The notes: generated by a model not told the origin, from the letters alone. Shown: positions 23,273 through 32,259, numbered from the stretch's first letter. The stretch: DNA of 64,000 nucleotides from Actinomadura barringtoniae (GCF_017573505.1 NZ_JAGEOJ010000010.1:372001-436000); one strand, 5' to 3'. Numbers and translations: made by a program.

Positions 23273-25048
23273 CTACGGGTAGGGGATCGCGGCGAGGATC
23301 TCGGGCTTCAGCAGATCCTTGATCTCGCTGTAGGGGACCTTCGCCGCGACCCCGCCGCACGCGCCCAGGTAGCCCATCGCGGCCGTCACGATCTTCAACT
23401 GGAGGTCGGTCCTGCCGAGCGCGATGGCGGCGTCCCCGCTGTTCAGCTCCTTGGTCGTGATCCCGCCGTGGTCGGGCTCCTCGCGGCACCACCTCTTGCC
23501 CGGCAGGTGGTTCAGCACGGCCTTGTTGAACGCGGCCAGACGCGCGGTCACCGGCGCCTGGAACAGGTCCGCGGCGCCGTACGCGGCGCCCGTCGTGAGG
23601 TTCACCGTGACGCCACGCGACTGGCCCCAGCCGGTGCCGACCTGCCCGAGCATGTCGGTGTCGTACATCACCGAGATCAGCTTCGGACCGCGCAGGCGGA
23701 TCACGGGCTTCACGGTGGTGGTGTAGGTGCCCGAGCTCTGGCTGCCGAGGATCCTGCGGGCCGCGACGAAGTAGGCGTCGAGCGGCGCCCGCAGGGCCTG
23801 GTCGATCTTCTGCCCGACCGCCGGGTTCGGGCCCCCGGACACGGTGACGACCTGCCCGCGCGCCTGCCACCGGCCGCCGCCCGTGACCGTCTGCGACTGC
23901 GCCGCCAGCGGCTTGAGGTCGAACGACATCGGCTGCGCGGCCGCCGTGGGTGTGGGTTTCGGCTTGGGCTTGTCATCGGCGCTCGCGTAGTAGACCGCGC
24001 CGCCGACGCCGACGGCCCCGACCACCACGGCGGCGGCGATCCCGGCCGCGCCCTTGGCGCCGAGCGCGCCCAGCACACCGGTGCTCGTCGCGCTGGAAGC
24101 ACCCGTCGCGCCGCTCGCGCCCGCTGCGCCCGCCGCTCCGGCGGTTCCCGCGGCTCCCGCGCCCGCCGGGGCCAGGCCCAGTGCGGTCAGCGGGAAGAGC
24201 GCCGCGAGCGCGACCGCCGCTCCCGCCAGCGCCCGCACGCCGCTCTGCTCCCAGTCCGAGCCGTACGCGGCGGTCGCGGCCTGCTCCAGCTCGTTCACGA
24301 ACGCCGCAGCGCCCGGAGGCCTGCCCCAGGCGTCCTTGGCCATCCCGCGTTCGATGATCGGCCGCAGTGCCGCGGGGACCTCCTCCACCGGGATGGGCCC
24401 GGTGAGGTGCTTGCCCATGAGCGCGACCTGGTCGTCGGCGGTGAACGGGCGGCGGCCGGTGACGCACTCGTAGAACACGCACGTCGCCGCGTACACGTCG
24501 GTGGCGGGGGAGGCGGGCTCGTCCCGCCACTGCTCGGGGGCCATGTAGACCGGCGTGCCCGACCGCCCGGCCTCGCCCGCGTCCACCGCGATGCCGAAGT
24601 CGATCAGCTTGCTCAGCCCGTCCGGCCGGACGATCACGTTCGCGGGCTTGTAATCGCGATGAACGACCCCGGCGCCGTGCGCGGCGGCCAGGCCGAGCAG
24701 CGAGCCCTTCAGGACCGCCAGCGACGCCTCGGGGGCCAGCGTGCCCTGCTCGGCCAGCACGGCCTTCAGCGGGACGCCGTCGACCGCCTCCATGACGATC
24801 GCGGCGCCCTCGGGGACCTCGACCAGCCCGAACAGCCGCGCGATGTAGGGGTTCTGGACGCGTCGCAGCAGGTCGGCCTCGTCCCGGAAGCGTTCGCGGA
24901 ACGTCTCGTCCTCGCACAACCGCTCGGACAGATACTTGATCGCCGCCGGACGGCCGGACGCGTCGTGCCGCGCGAGCACGACGCGTCCCTGCGCCCCTTC
25001 GCCCAGCACGCGCAGTTCCGTATAGCCCGGTACCTGCCACTGACCCAT
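23273..25048 (-). CDS. Receptor-type Ser/Thr kinase with RsiV-like (DUF3298) ectodomain
   Basis: 591 residues. The kinase domain (about 8-265) has GEGAQGRV, Lys in AAIKYL, HRDYKPAN and DFGIA, so it should be active. A hydrophobic region (about 300-345) and an Ala/Gly-rich membrane segment AAVVVGAVGVGGAVYYA (about 340-360) cross the membrane. The extracellular part (about 375-591) has the pattern of the RsiV/DUF3298 domain, ending VPYSEIKDLLKPEILAAIP, the fold that binds lysozyme in RsiV. A cell-wall or muramidase-related signal is a reasonable guess, not shown. A TATAAC box 6 nt before ATG 25048 implies a leaderless mRNA. It converges on the secreted protein gene with only 14 bp between stops. 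Confidence 0.85.
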   Translation of the reverse strand: MGQWQVPGYTELRVLGEGAQGRVVLARHDASGRPAAIKYLSERLCEDETFRERFRDEADLLRRVQNPYIARLFGLVEVPEGAAIVMEAVDGVPLKAVLAEQGTLAPEASLAVLKGSLLGLAAAHGAGVVHRDYKPANVIVRPDGLSKLIDFGIAVDAGEAGRSGTPVYMAPEQWRDEPASPATDVYAATCVFYECVTGRRPFTADDQVALMGKHLTGPIPVEEVPAALRPIIERGMAKDAWGRPPGAAAFVNELEQAATAAYGSDWEQSGVRALAGAAVALAALFPLTALGLAPAGAGAAGTAGAAGAAGASGATGASSATSTGVLGALGAKGAAGIAAAVVVGAVGVGGAVYYASADDKPKPKPTPTAAAQPMSFDLKPLAAQSQTVTGGGRWQARGQVVTVSGGPNPAVGQKIDQALRAPLDAYFVAARRILGSQSSGTYTTTVKPVIRLRGPKLISVMYDTDMLGQVGTGWGQSRGVTVNLTTGAAYGAADLFQAPVTARLAAFNKAVLNHLPGKRWCREEPDHGGITTKELNSGDAAIALGRTDLQLKIVTAAMGYLGACGGVAAKVPYSEIKDLLKPEILAAIPYP

Positions 25049-25054
25049 GTGGGC

Positions 25055-25060
25055 GTTATA
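25055..25060 (-). promoter_or_regulatory. -10 box for leaderless receptor-kinase transcript
   Basis: TATAAC on the minus strand ends 6 nt before the kinase ATG and no ribosome binding site is present. Confidence 0.5.
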
Positions 25061-25076
25061 TCGGATCGCCTCGAAT

Positions 25077-26321
25077 TCAGGCGGCGACGGGCTCCCGTTC
25101 GGCGTCCGCCGCCACGGGTGCGGCGGCGGTCTCGCCGGCCGCGTCCGCCGGGTCGACCGCGTGGCCCAGGCCGCCCGCGATGTCGCCCGAGCCGAGCGGC
25201 ACGCGCCGGGCGCCGAACGCGATCAGCAGCGCGAGCACGACCGTGATGCCGACGCCGACGCGCAGCGAGGTCGCGTCCGACAGGAAGCCGACCACGACCG
25301 GGCCGAGCAGCAGCCCGCCGTAGCCCATCGCGCCGACCTGCGCGACCGCGGCGGCCGGCTGGTCCGGCGCGGCCGAGCCCGCCAGCGAGATCGTCGTCGG
25401 GACGACCGTGCAGACCACCAGGCCGGTGAGGAAGAACCCGGCGATCGCGAACGGCGCCGACGGCGCGAAGACGACGACGGTCATCGCCAGCGCGGTGCCG
25501 ATCCCGGCGGAGAACAGCAGCCGCCGGGTGCCGATCCGGGTCCGCACGCGGTCGCCCGCCAGCCGCCCGAACAGCATCGCGAGCTCGAACATCGGGTAGC
25601 CGAGCGCGGCCACGGCCTGCGTGGCGTTCATCTCGTCGTGCAGCAGCAGCCCGCTCCAGTCGGCGATCGACCCCTCGGCCATGAAGGCGATGAAGGCCAG
25701 CGCGCCGATCAGGTAGACGGCCAGCGGCATCCGGGCGCGCCGCCCGTTCGCGCCGCGGATGACGGGCGCCGCCGGGTCGGCCAGGTAGGTGCGGCCGAGT
25801 GCCAGGCCTGCCGGGAGCGACAGCAGGGCGGCGGTGAGCACGGTCTCGGTGAAGCCGAGCCCGGCCGCCGCGGTGGCGACGCCGAACAGCCCGCCGCTCA
25901 TCGCGCCGACGCACCAGCCGGCGTGCATGCCGCTCATGATCGGGCGGCGGTACGCCTGCTCGACGACGGTGCCCTGCGCGTTCATCGCGATGTCGGTGAT
26001 GCCGAACGCCATGCCGAACAGCGCGACGGCGACCAGCAGCACCCCGTAGGTGGGCGCGAGCGCCACCAGCACGTACGACACGGCGGTGAGCGGCAGCGCG
26101 ACCCGCAGGACCGCGCGGCTGCCGGCCCGGGAGATGATCGCCCGCAGCCCCTGCATGGCCACGATGGCGCCGAGCCCCCAGATGAGGACGACTATGCCGA
26201 TCTCGCTCTCGCTGGTGCCGAACTTGGCTGCCAGGGCGGGCATACGGGCCACCCACACGCCACAGAGCAGACCTGCGAGTGCAAAGGTCAGGAACGTTCC
26301 AAGGCGAGCGCGGAACAGCAT
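25077..26321 (-). CDS. MFS transporter (YbjJ-like)
   Basis: 414 residues with 12 hydrophobic spans. Loops such as GITDIAMNAQGTVVEQAYRRPIMSGMHAGWCVG are characteristic of the YbjJ-like branch of the major facilitator superfamily. Substrates of this branch are poorly known; sugars and drugs have both been proposed. The gene lies 222 bp downstream of the tetR gene on the same strand, so it is probably the target or co-transcribed partner of that regulator. The 222-bp gap shows no gene and no second copy of the tetR operator. Confidence 0.85.
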   Translation of the reverse strand: MLFRARLGTFLTFALAGLLCGVWVARMPALAAKFGTSESEIGIVVLIWGLGAIVAMQGLRAIISRAGSRAVLRVALPLTAVSYVLVALAPTYGVLLVAVALFGMAFGITDIAMNAQGTVVEQAYRRPIMSGMHAGWCVGAMSGGLFGVATAAAGLGFTETVLTAALLSLPAGLALGRTYLADPAAPVIRGANGRRARMPLAVYLIGALAFIAFMAEGSIADWSGLLLHDEMNATQAVAALGYPMFELAMLFGRLAGDRVRTRIGTRRLLFSAGIGTALAMTVVVFAPSAPFAIAGFFLTGLVVCTVVPTTISLAGSAAPDQPAAAVAQVGAMGYGGLLLGPVVVGFLSDATSLRVGVGITVVLALLIAFGARRVPLGSGDIAGGLGHAVDPADAAGETAAAPVAADAEREPVAA

Positions 26322-26543
26322 GGTTCACCTCTTTCGAGACTTGGTGGGGCACGCGGGCCCCGTTCACAGGGGAGCGAGCCGTGAGCGCGCGCGGCTGCCG
26401 CCGCCACCGCGCGAACGGCGTCGTCTGGGGTTACTTCGGTGGTGGTTACTGCGTTCTGGCGCGGACGGCCAGAAAGGGCGTCACGAAGGGGCGGGACGTC
26501 GGGTGGACGTCGCGGGCGGGACGGCTCGAAGCGCGCCCGGCCC

Positions 26544-27065
26544 CTACCGTTGGAGAAGGCTGAGCAGCTTCTCGCGCAACGCGGCGAGCTGTGCGTCCCC
26601 GTACAGCTCGGGCGCGTGGCTCACCACTTCCCACAGGCCCTCGGCTGCCAGCCGCACGGCCATCGCGGTCACCGGGTCGGAATCCTGGCCGGGGTCCCTG
26701 CCGTGCCAGCGCCTCATGGCCTCGTTCAGGGGCTCGGCCAGCTCCGGATCCGTCGCGGCGGCCGTGATGGCCGACCATCGTCGGTAGGTGCGCGAGCCGT
26801 CGGTGAGGACCGCGAACGTGGCCTCCACGTAGGCCCGCGTGTAGGAGCCGGGGGAGCCGTCGTCGTAGGAGGCGATCAGGTCGTCGAACTCCTCGATGAC
26901 CCGTGCCACCAGCGCCTGGACCAGGGCTTCCTTGGTGGGGAAGTGGTAGAGCAGCCCTCCCTTGCTCACGCCGGCGCGGTCCGCGACCGCGTTGAGCGTG
27001 AGCGCCTGAGTGCCCTGCTCGGAGAGCACGGCCTCGGCGGCGTCCAGGAGAGCGTCTTTCTTCAT
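26544..27065 (-). CDS. TetR-family regulator
   Basis: 173 residues from ATG 27065. The N-terminal helix-turn-helix is standard (ALLDAAEAVLSEQGTQALTLNAVADRAGVSKGGLLYHFPTKEALV shortened here to its key parts: ALLDAAEAVL, VADRAGVSKGGLLYHF). The C-terminal half is the variable ligand-binding domain. A 13-residue longer start at 27104 would place the operator inside the gene, so 27065 is preferred. A 24-bp palindrome lies 10 bp upstream, consistent with autorepression. The MFS gene downstream is the likely regulated transporter. Confidence 0.88.
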   Translation of the reverse strand: MKKDALLDAAEAVLSEQGTQALTLNAVADRAGVSKGGLLYHFPTKEALVQALVARVIEEFDDLIASYDDGSPGSYTRAYVEATFAVLTDGSRTYRRWSAITAAATDPELAEPLNEAMRRWHGRDPGQDSDPVTAMAVRLAAEGLWEVVSHAPELYGDAQLAALREKLLSLLQR

Positions 27066-27074
27066 GACTTCTTT

Positions 27075-27098
27075 ACTGTACCGACCGGACGGTACAGT
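27075..27098. promoter_or_regulatory. TetR autoregulatory operator
   Basis: ACTGTACCG and CGGTACAGT (9-bp arms) are separated by ACCGGA. The whole 24 bp is palindromic except one pair. It sits immediately upstream of the tetR start, where repressor binding would block transcription. Confidence 0.7.
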
Positions 27099-27171
27099 CG
27101 GCAACTTCCCCTCATGTCCGGTTCGTCACAGCCGTACCGTTCCCCCGCCCGGGGAATCGGGGGCGTCCGGA

Positions 27172-27177
27172 TAATGT
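27172..27177 (+). promoter_or_regulatory. -10 box for leaderless cysteine desulfurase transcript
   Basis: TAATGT ends 7 nt before the GTG start at 27185, with no ribosome binding site. Confidence 0.5.
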
Positions 27178-27184
27178 TGACGCC

Positions 27185-28354
27185 GTGGTGACCTACCTCG
27201 ACCATGCGGCGACGACCCCCATGCGCCCCGAGGCCATCGAGGCGATGACGGCCGAGCTCGGCGAGCTCGGCAACCCGTCCTCACTGCACGCGGTCGGCCG
27301 CCGCGCGCGCCGGGTCGTGGAGGAGTCCCGCGAGATCATCGCGGAGGCCTTCGACGCCCGCCCCAGCGAGGTCGTGTTCACCTCGGGCGGCACCGAGGCC
27401 GACAACCTCGCGGTCAAGGGCGTCTTCTGGGCCCGCCGCGCCGCCGATCCAGCCCGTACGCGGGTGCTGGCCGGCTCCACCGAGCACCACGCCGTCCTGG
27501 ACGCCGTCGAGTGGCTCGGCGAGCACGAGGGCGCCAAGGTCGAGTGGCTGGAGGCCGACGAGGTCGGCCGGGTCCGCCCCGAGACCCTGGAGAAGGCGCT
27601 CGGCCCCGACGGCGGCGCGGACGTCGCGCTGATCACCGTCATGTGGGCCAACAACGAGGTGGGCACCGTCCAGCCCGTCGCCGAGCTCGCCGCGATCGCC
27701 CGCGCGCAGGGCATCCCGTTCCACACCGACGCCGTCCAGGCCGCCGCCCAGCTGCCCGTCGCGTTCGCCGCGAGCGGCGCGCACGCGCTGACGATCACCG
27801 GCCACAAGCTCGGCGGCCCGATCGGCGTCGGCGCGCTGCTGCTGGCCAAGGGCCTGGACCCGGTCCCGGTGCTGCACGGCGGGGGCCAGGAACGCGACGT
27901 GCGCTCCGGAACGCTCGACACCCCGGCCATCGCCGGGTTCGCCGCCGCCGTCCAGGCCGCCAAGGCCCACCTGGAACAGGATGCTGCCCGCCTGGCCACC
28001 CTGCGCGACAGCCTGATCCACGCGGTCCGCACGGCCGTCCCGGACGCCCAGCTGAACGGCGACCCCGCCGACCGCCTGCCGGGCAACGCCCATTTCTCGT
28101 TCCCCGGCTGCGAGGGCGACGCGCTGCTCATGCTCCTGGACGCCCGGGGCATAGAGTGCTCGACCGGCTCGGCCTGCTCCGCGGGAGTCTCCCAGCCCAG
28201 CCACGTGCTGCTGGCCATGGGAGCCGACCCCGACCGGGCCCGCGGCTCACTGCGCTTCACGCTCGGCCACACCTCCACCGACGCCGATGTCACCGCCCTG
28301 GCCGAGGCCATCGGCCCGGCCGTCGAACGGGCCCGCCGAGCAGGTCTGACCTGA
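27185..28354 (+). CDS. Cysteine desulfurase (IscS/NifS family)
   Basis: 389 residues. PLP-dependent enzyme that removes sulfur from L-cysteine as a protein-bound persulfide. Visible motifs are YLDHAATTPM at the start, the PLP lysine in TGHKLGGPIGVG, and the active-site cysteine loop CSTGSACSAG. The gene lies upstream of mnmA, which needs persulfide sulfur for 2-thiolation of tRNA wobble uridine, so this desulfurase is the likely donor. The same order is found across actinobacteria. The start is one of two adjacent GTG codons (27185, 27188); the first fits the -10 box. Confidence 0.94.
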   Translation: MVTYLDHAATTPMRPEAIEAMTAELGELGNPSSLHAVGRRARRVVEESREIIAEAFDARPSEVVFTSGGTEADNLAVKGVFWARRAADPARTRVLAGSTEHHAVLDAVEWLGEHEGAKVEWLEADEVGRVRPETLEKALGPDGGADVALITVMWANNEVGTVQPVAELAAIARAQGIPFHTDAVQAAAQLPVAFAASGAHALTITGHKLGGPIGVGALLLAKGLDPVPVLHGGGQERDVRSGTLDTPAIAGFAAAVQAAKAHLEQDAARLATLRDSLIHAVRTAVPDAQLNGDPADRLPGNAHFSFPGCEGDALLMLLDARGIECSTGSACSAGVSQPSHVLLAMGADPDRARGSLRFTLGHTSTDADVTALAEAIGPAVERARRAGLT

Positions 28355-28432
28355 CCTTGGTCGGCATTCGCCGCGTTTGACCCTTTTGCTGTGGGGCAGA
28401 AGCCGTCCGACCTGAACAGGGAGGACGATCAG

Positions 28433-29281
28433 ATGACGGCGAACACGGCTGGGCGGGCCGTGCGGCGGGCCGGCCGGAAGGCCGCGGACAACCCGGTGTT
28501 CCTGGGGCTGGTCCGTGCGGGCCTGGCGACCCGCGGGGTGATCTACCTGCTCATCGGCTGGCTCGCCGTGCAGGTGGGGTTCGGCAACGGCGGCGGCAAA
28601 GAGGCCGACAACAAGGGCGCCCTGCGGACCGTCGCGGAGAGCCCGGGCGGGATGTTCCTGGTCTGGGCGCTGGCGGTCGGATTCGCCGGCCTCGCGCTGC
28701 TGTGGTTCTACGAGGCGGTCTACGGGCAGCCGGTGCCGGACGGGCGCAAGGCCACCAAGCGCCTGGCCTCGCTGGGGCGCGGGCTCGTCTACACCGTCGG
28801 CTTCGCCGGCGCGCTGACCTTCGCTCTGGGCAGCAGGGGCGGTTCCAGCGACAGCCAGTCCAAGACCTTCACCGCCAGGGCCATGACCGAGCCCGGGGGA
28901 CGCTGGCTGGTGCTGGCGGTCGGCATCGGCTTCCTCGCGGTGGGCGTCGCCAACCTCGTCACGGCCGTCCGGCGCAAGTTCCAGAAGGAGCTGCACACCG
29001 AGAAGATGGGCCCGCGCGTGCGGCCCGTGGTCAAGACGCTCGGCGTGGTCGGGCACATCGCCCGCGGGCTGGTGTTCGGCGCGGTCGGCGCGTTCCTGGC
29101 GCACGCGGCCATCACGTTCGACCCGAACAAGGCCAAGGGCCTGGACGGCACGCTGCGCGAGTTCGCCGACACGCCCGCGGGCCCCTGGCTGCTGATCGCC
29201 GTCGCGGCCGGTCTGGTCGTCTACGGCCTCTACTCGCTCTGCGAGGCCCGCTGGCGCAAGGTCGAACCCGTCCGTTCCTAG
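28433..29281 (+). CDS. DUF1206 membrane protein
   Basis: 282 residues built from three repeats of a two-helix unit (about 20-90, 110-185, 200-275), each starting like LVRAGLATRGVIYLLIGWLA. This is the DUF1206 pattern, whose function is unknown. ATG 28433 is 9 nt after GGGAGG, so the upstream in-frame GTG at 28391 is rejected. All three repeats keep the Gly-x-x-Y/F helix motif and a short charged hairpin between repeats. Convergent with the next gene; stops are 13 bp apart. Confidence 0.88.
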   Translation: MTANTAGRAVRRAGRKAADNPVFLGLVRAGLATRGVIYLLIGWLAVQVGFGNGGGKEADNKGALRTVAESPGGMFLVWALAVGFAGLALLWFYEAVYGQPVPDGRKATKRLASLGRGLVYTVGFAGALTFALGSRGGSSDSQSKTFTARAMTEPGGRWLVLAVGIGFLAVGVANLVTAVRRKFQKELHTEKMGPRVRPVVKTLGVVGHIARGLVFGAVGAFLAHAAITFDPNKAKGLDGTLREFADTPAGPWLLIAVAAGLVVYGLYSLCEARWRKVEPVRS

Positions 29282-29294
29282 GCGTCCGTAAGGC

Positions 29295-30335
29295 TCAGGG
29301 CTGGAACGGGGCCATCGCGCGCCACCCGGGATCGGTGGTCGACGACAGCTTGGCCTTGCCCTCCGACCAGCCCGTGGTGAGCTGGTCGAGCTCGGCCAGC
29401 ACGCCCGAGTCGGGGTCGGCGTACAGGTGGAAGACGCGCAGCCCGTCGCCGGTCTCGCGGACCGCCAGCACCGCCCGGTCGCCGAGGCCCGAGAGCTTCT
29501 TCTCGAACTTGCGCAGCGCGCCCGAGGACGGCTCGACCGGCAGCCGGTCCGGCCCGGAGTTGGCGTACGGCACCGAGATCGCCACGTGCAGGTCGCACAG
29601 CGGGTAGTCCTGGCGGTGCAGCGGGAAGCGCGCGCTGATCTGGGACGGGTGCCCGCGCGGCGTACGGCCCTCGCCGCTCAGCCAGGTCGGCGCGCGGAAG
29701 TCCTCGGTGACCTGCTCGACCACCGACGGCAGCATCGCCGGGGGCAGCGCGTCCATCGGCTCCTCGGTGGCGATCGTGACGTCGCCGATCCAGCGCGCCA
29801 CGTCGTCCTCGCCGAGGGCCCACACCAGGATGTGCAGGGTCACCTGCACCTGGTGCTCCTCGGACACGAAGAGGAAGTCGGGGTGGTAGGCGGTGATGCC
29901 GACCCGCCCGCGCAGCTGGTCGACGCGCATGCCGAGCTTGACGTAGTCGAGGTCGAACTCGTGGTCGCCGATCGCCAGCTGCTCGCCGAGCAGCGAGTGG
30001 TCGGGCTGGCGGGCCGGGAAGAACCGCCAGATCGAGCCGGTCGGCGCGGTCCGGTACCAGCGTTCGGACAGGCCGCGCAGCTCCGGGTCGCCGCCGCCGG
30101 TCACGGTCAGCGACGGGCCCTCCTCGTCCGAGCCGCCGATCTCCCACTGGAGCTCGGGATCGATCTTGTGAACGCGGCGGGAGAGCTCCTCGACCAGTTC
30201 GGCCGGCAGCCCCTCGTCGGCCGCGAGGGCCGCGTCGAGCTCGGCGCGGGCCTGTGCCCACCACTCCCAGAAATCGATGATCGCCGGGATGGAGGTCGTG
30301 GATGAGGTGTCGCGAGGACGGCGGAAAATACCCAT
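29295..30335 (-). CDS. Conserved uncharacterised protein (DUF695-like)
   Basis: 346 residues from ATG 30335, soluble, acidic. The N-terminal part reads DFWEWWAQARAELDAAL and WRFFPARQP, and the middle has an alpha/beta pattern ending VEQVTEDFRAPTWL. Weak resemblance to DUF695 proteins is by eye only. Sitting between the cysteine desulfurase and mnmA genes is a position seen in other actinomycetes, but it is transcribed the opposite way and probably has its own role. A TACGAT box 10 nt upstream suggests a leaderless mRNA. A 12-bp earlier ATG at 30347 is possible. I assign no function. Confidence 0.75.
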   Translation of the reverse strand: MGIFRRPRDTSSTTSIPAIIDFWEWWAQARAELDAALAADEGLPAELVEELSRRVHKIDPELQWEIGGSDEEGPSLTVTGGGDPELRGLSERWYRTAPTGSIWRFFPARQPDHSLLGEQLAIGDHEFDLDYVKLGMRVDQLRGRVGITAYHPDFLFVSEEHQVQVTLHILVWALGEDDVARWIGDVTIATEEPMDALPPAMLPSVVEQVTEDFRAPTWLSGEGRTPRGHPSQISARFPLHRQDYPLCDLHVAISVPYANSGPDRLPVEPSSGALRKFEKKLSGLGDRAVLAVRETGDGLRVFHLYADPDSGVLAELDQLTTGWSEGKAKLSSTTDPGWRAMAPFQP

Positions 30336-30345
30336 GGCGGGGCTC

Positions 30346-30351
30346 ATCGTA
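30346..30351 (-). promoter_or_regulatory. -10 box upstream of DUF695-like gene
   Basis: TACGAT on the minus strand, 10 nt before ATG 30335, without a ribosome binding site. Confidence 0.4.
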
Positions 30352-30392
30352 CGCGGAATCGAAGCGTTTACGCCGGGCCCCGGGGGCTCGCG

Positions 30393-30398
30393 TAGCCT
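30393..30398 (+). promoter_or_regulatory. -10 box for leaderless mnmA transcript
   Basis: TAGCCT ends 9 nt before the mnmA ATG; no ribosome binding site is visible. Confidence 0.45.
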
Positions 30399-30407
30399 TG
30401 AGGGACT

Positions 30408-31490
30408 ATGACTTTGCGCGTACTGGCCGCCATGTCGGGCGGCGTCGACTCCGCGGTGGCCGCGGCCCGCGCCGCCGAGGCCGGACACGACGTCACCGGC
30501 GTGCACATGGCCCTGTCCAGCAACCCCCAGTCCTACCGCACCGGGGCGCGCGGTTGCTGCACGCTGGAGGACTCCCGGGACGCCCGCCGCGCCGCCGACG
30601 TGATCGGCATCCCGTTCTACGTCTGGGATCTGGCCGAGCGGTTCCATCACGACGTGGTCGAGGACTTCGTGGCCGAGTACGCGGCGGGCCGTACGCCCAA
30701 CCCGTGCCTGCGCTGCAACGAGAAGATCAAGTTCGAGGCCCTCCTGGACAAGGCGCTCGCGCTCGGCTTCGACGCCGTCTGCACGGGCCACTACGCGCGC
30801 CTGGACGACGGCGTGCTGCGGCGCGGCGTCGACGAGGGCAAGGACCAGTCCTACGTCCTTGCCGTCTGCACGCCCGAGCAGCTCTCCCACGCGCTGTTCC
30901 CGCTGGGCGACACCACCAAGGCCGACATCCGCGCCGAGGCCGAGCGGCGCGGGCTCCAGGTCGCCGACAAGCCCGACAGCCACGACATCTGCTTCATCGC
31001 CGACGGCGACACCAAGGCGTTCCTGGCCGACCGCCTCGGCGCCGCGCCCGGCCCGATCATGGACACCGACGGCAACCAGGTCGGCGAGCACGAGGGCTCG
31101 TACGGCTACACGATCGGCCAGCGCAAGGGCCTGCGGCTCGGCACGCCCGCGCCGGACGGCAAGCCGCGCTACGTCCTGGACATCTCGCCGGTCACCAACA
31201 CCGTCACGGTCGGCCCGCGCGAGGCCCTCGACGTCTCCGAGATCGTCGCCGAACGTCCGGTCTGGCTCTCCGAGGTCCCCGCCGGGGCGTTCGGCTGCCA
31301 GGTCCAACTCCGCGCGCACGGCGAGGTCTACGACTGCACCGCCGAGCTCGAAACCGCGAGAGACCGCCTGGTGATCCGCCTGGCCACGCCCGCCCGAGGC
31401 GTCGCGTCCGGCCAGGCGGCCGTCCTCTACGAGGCCGACCGCGTCCTGGCCTCCGCCACCATCGCCGAGACCGCCCGCGTCCCCGCCTAG
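30408..31490 (+). CDS. mnmA: tRNA-uridine 2-sulfurtransferase
   Basis: 360 residues. The PP-loop SGGVDS (10-15) binds ATP and activates C2 of U34 in tRNA-Lys, -Glu and -Gln. The catalytic cysteines are in NPCLRCNEKIKF (near 102) and DICFIADGD (near 193). The central tRNA-binding and C-terminal beta-barrel parts are present (SYGYTIGQRKGLRLG). It works with the cysteine desulfurase encoded upstream. Its TAG stop shares the palindrome CTAG with the stop of the convergent regulator gene, so the coding regions overlap by 4 bp and no terminator can lie between them. Confidence 0.96.
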   Translation: MTLRVLAAMSGGVDSAVAAARAAEAGHDVTGVHMALSSNPQSYRTGARGCCTLEDSRDARRAADVIGIPFYVWDLAERFHHDVVEDFVAEYAAGRTPNPCLRCNEKIKFEALLDKALALGFDAVCTGHYARLDDGVLRRGVDEGKDQSYVLAVCTPEQLSHALFPLGDTTKADIRAEAERRGLQVADKPDSHDICFIADGDTKAFLADRLGAAPGPIMDTDGNQVGEHEGSYGYTIGQRKGLRLGTPAPDGKPRYVLDISPVTNTVTVGPREALDVSEIVAERPVWLSEVPAGAFGCQVQLRAHGEVYDCTAELETARDRLVIRLATPARGVASGQAAVLYEADRVLASATIAETARVPA

Positions 31491-31795
31491 GCCTCTTCGA
31501 GCGGCGTACGGGCGGCGGCGACGATCTGCTCCAGCGCCGCCGCGTGCCGTTCGAAGGCCCGCCGCCCCTCGGGGGTGAGCGCCACCGACGTCCGGCGCGC
31601 GGCGCCCTTGGCCTGCCGGTCGACCGTCACGTAGCCCGCCTTGGCCAGCGCCGAGAGCTGCTTGGACAGCGCCGAGTCGCTGGTCCCGAGCGAGTCGCGC
31701 AGGAAGCCGAACTCCACGGTGGCCGCTGGCGCGAGCAGCGCCACGATCGACAGCCGCGCCGGAACGTGCAGGAACTCGTCGAATCCCGCGTCCAT
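31487..31795 (-). CDS. Winged-helix regulator (MarR_2/HTH_27 type)
   Basis: 102 residues, one winged-helix domain: LSIVALLAPAATVEFGFLRDSLGTSDSALSKQLSALAKAGY in pattern, with the wing ARRTSVALTPEGRRAF. This class regulates by DNA binding without a separate ligand domain. Its start overlaps the stop of the membrane protein gene (TGATG), so the two are one operon and likely functional partners. Twin 23-bp palindromes at the operon promoter are the obvious autoregulatory sites. A longer frame starting upstream is antisense coding and is rejected. Confidence 0.85.
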   Translation of the reverse strand: MDAGFDEFLHVPARLSIVALLAPAATVEFGFLRDSLGTSDSALSKQLSALAKAGYVTVDRQAKGAARRTSVALTPEGRRAFERHAAALEQIVAAARTPLEEA

Positions 31796-32259
31796 CAGCC
31801 CCGCGCACCCGAGCGCACGGCCGACGCCGAGACCCGCTGCCCCACCAAGGTCAGGACGACGTACGCGCCCGTGGCGACCACCGCGAGGGTCGCGGTCTGC
31901 GCGGGGAGGTAGACCAGCCCCACGATGAGCCCGATCACTGCGATCAGCGCCCAGACCGCGAAGGTCCCGGCCGCGAAGAACACCCACTCACGACGCGACC
32001 AGTTCCGGCGGCGCAACCGCACCGGTGCGCGACCCAGACCCCGCCACATCAGCAATCCGAACGCCGCCATCGCCACCGCGCAGATCGCCACCCCTGCCAC
32101 GCCTTCGGCGTCCGTGCCCAGGACGAAGACGAACAGCGCGGCGCCCGTCGCCAGGACGTACGGCGTGGACAGCCGCCGCCGCGCGGCGGCCTCGCGGGTC
32201 TGACCCTGGCGGCGCCGGATCTCCTCCAGCGAGGCCCGCGCGTCATGATCGGGGTCCAT
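31795..32259 (-). CDS. Small membrane protein, partner of winged-helix regulator
   Basis: 154 residues with four hydrophobic spans (about 33-50, 54-71, 92-112, 118-140) and a charged N-terminus (LEEIRRRQGQTREAAARRR). ATG 32259 has a strong GGAGGAGG site. Stop and next start overlap as TGATG. Membrane protein plus small regulator pairs of this type occur widely in actinomycetes; the membrane protein may signal to or sequester the regulator, which is inference. The function is unknown. Confidence 0.82.
   Translation of the reverse strand: MDPDHDARASLEEIRRRQGQTREAAARRRLSTPYVLATGAALFVFVLGTDAEGVAGVAICAVAMAAFGLLMWRGLGRAPVRLRRRNWSRREWVFFAAGTFAVWALIAVIGLIVGLVYLPAQTATLAVVATGAYVVLTLVGQRVSASAVRSGARG

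Noticed and set aside
20490..23870. Minus-strand frame of 1126 codons opposite etfA and the secreted protein
   Set aside because: Antisense shadow; etfA on the plus strand is unmistakable.
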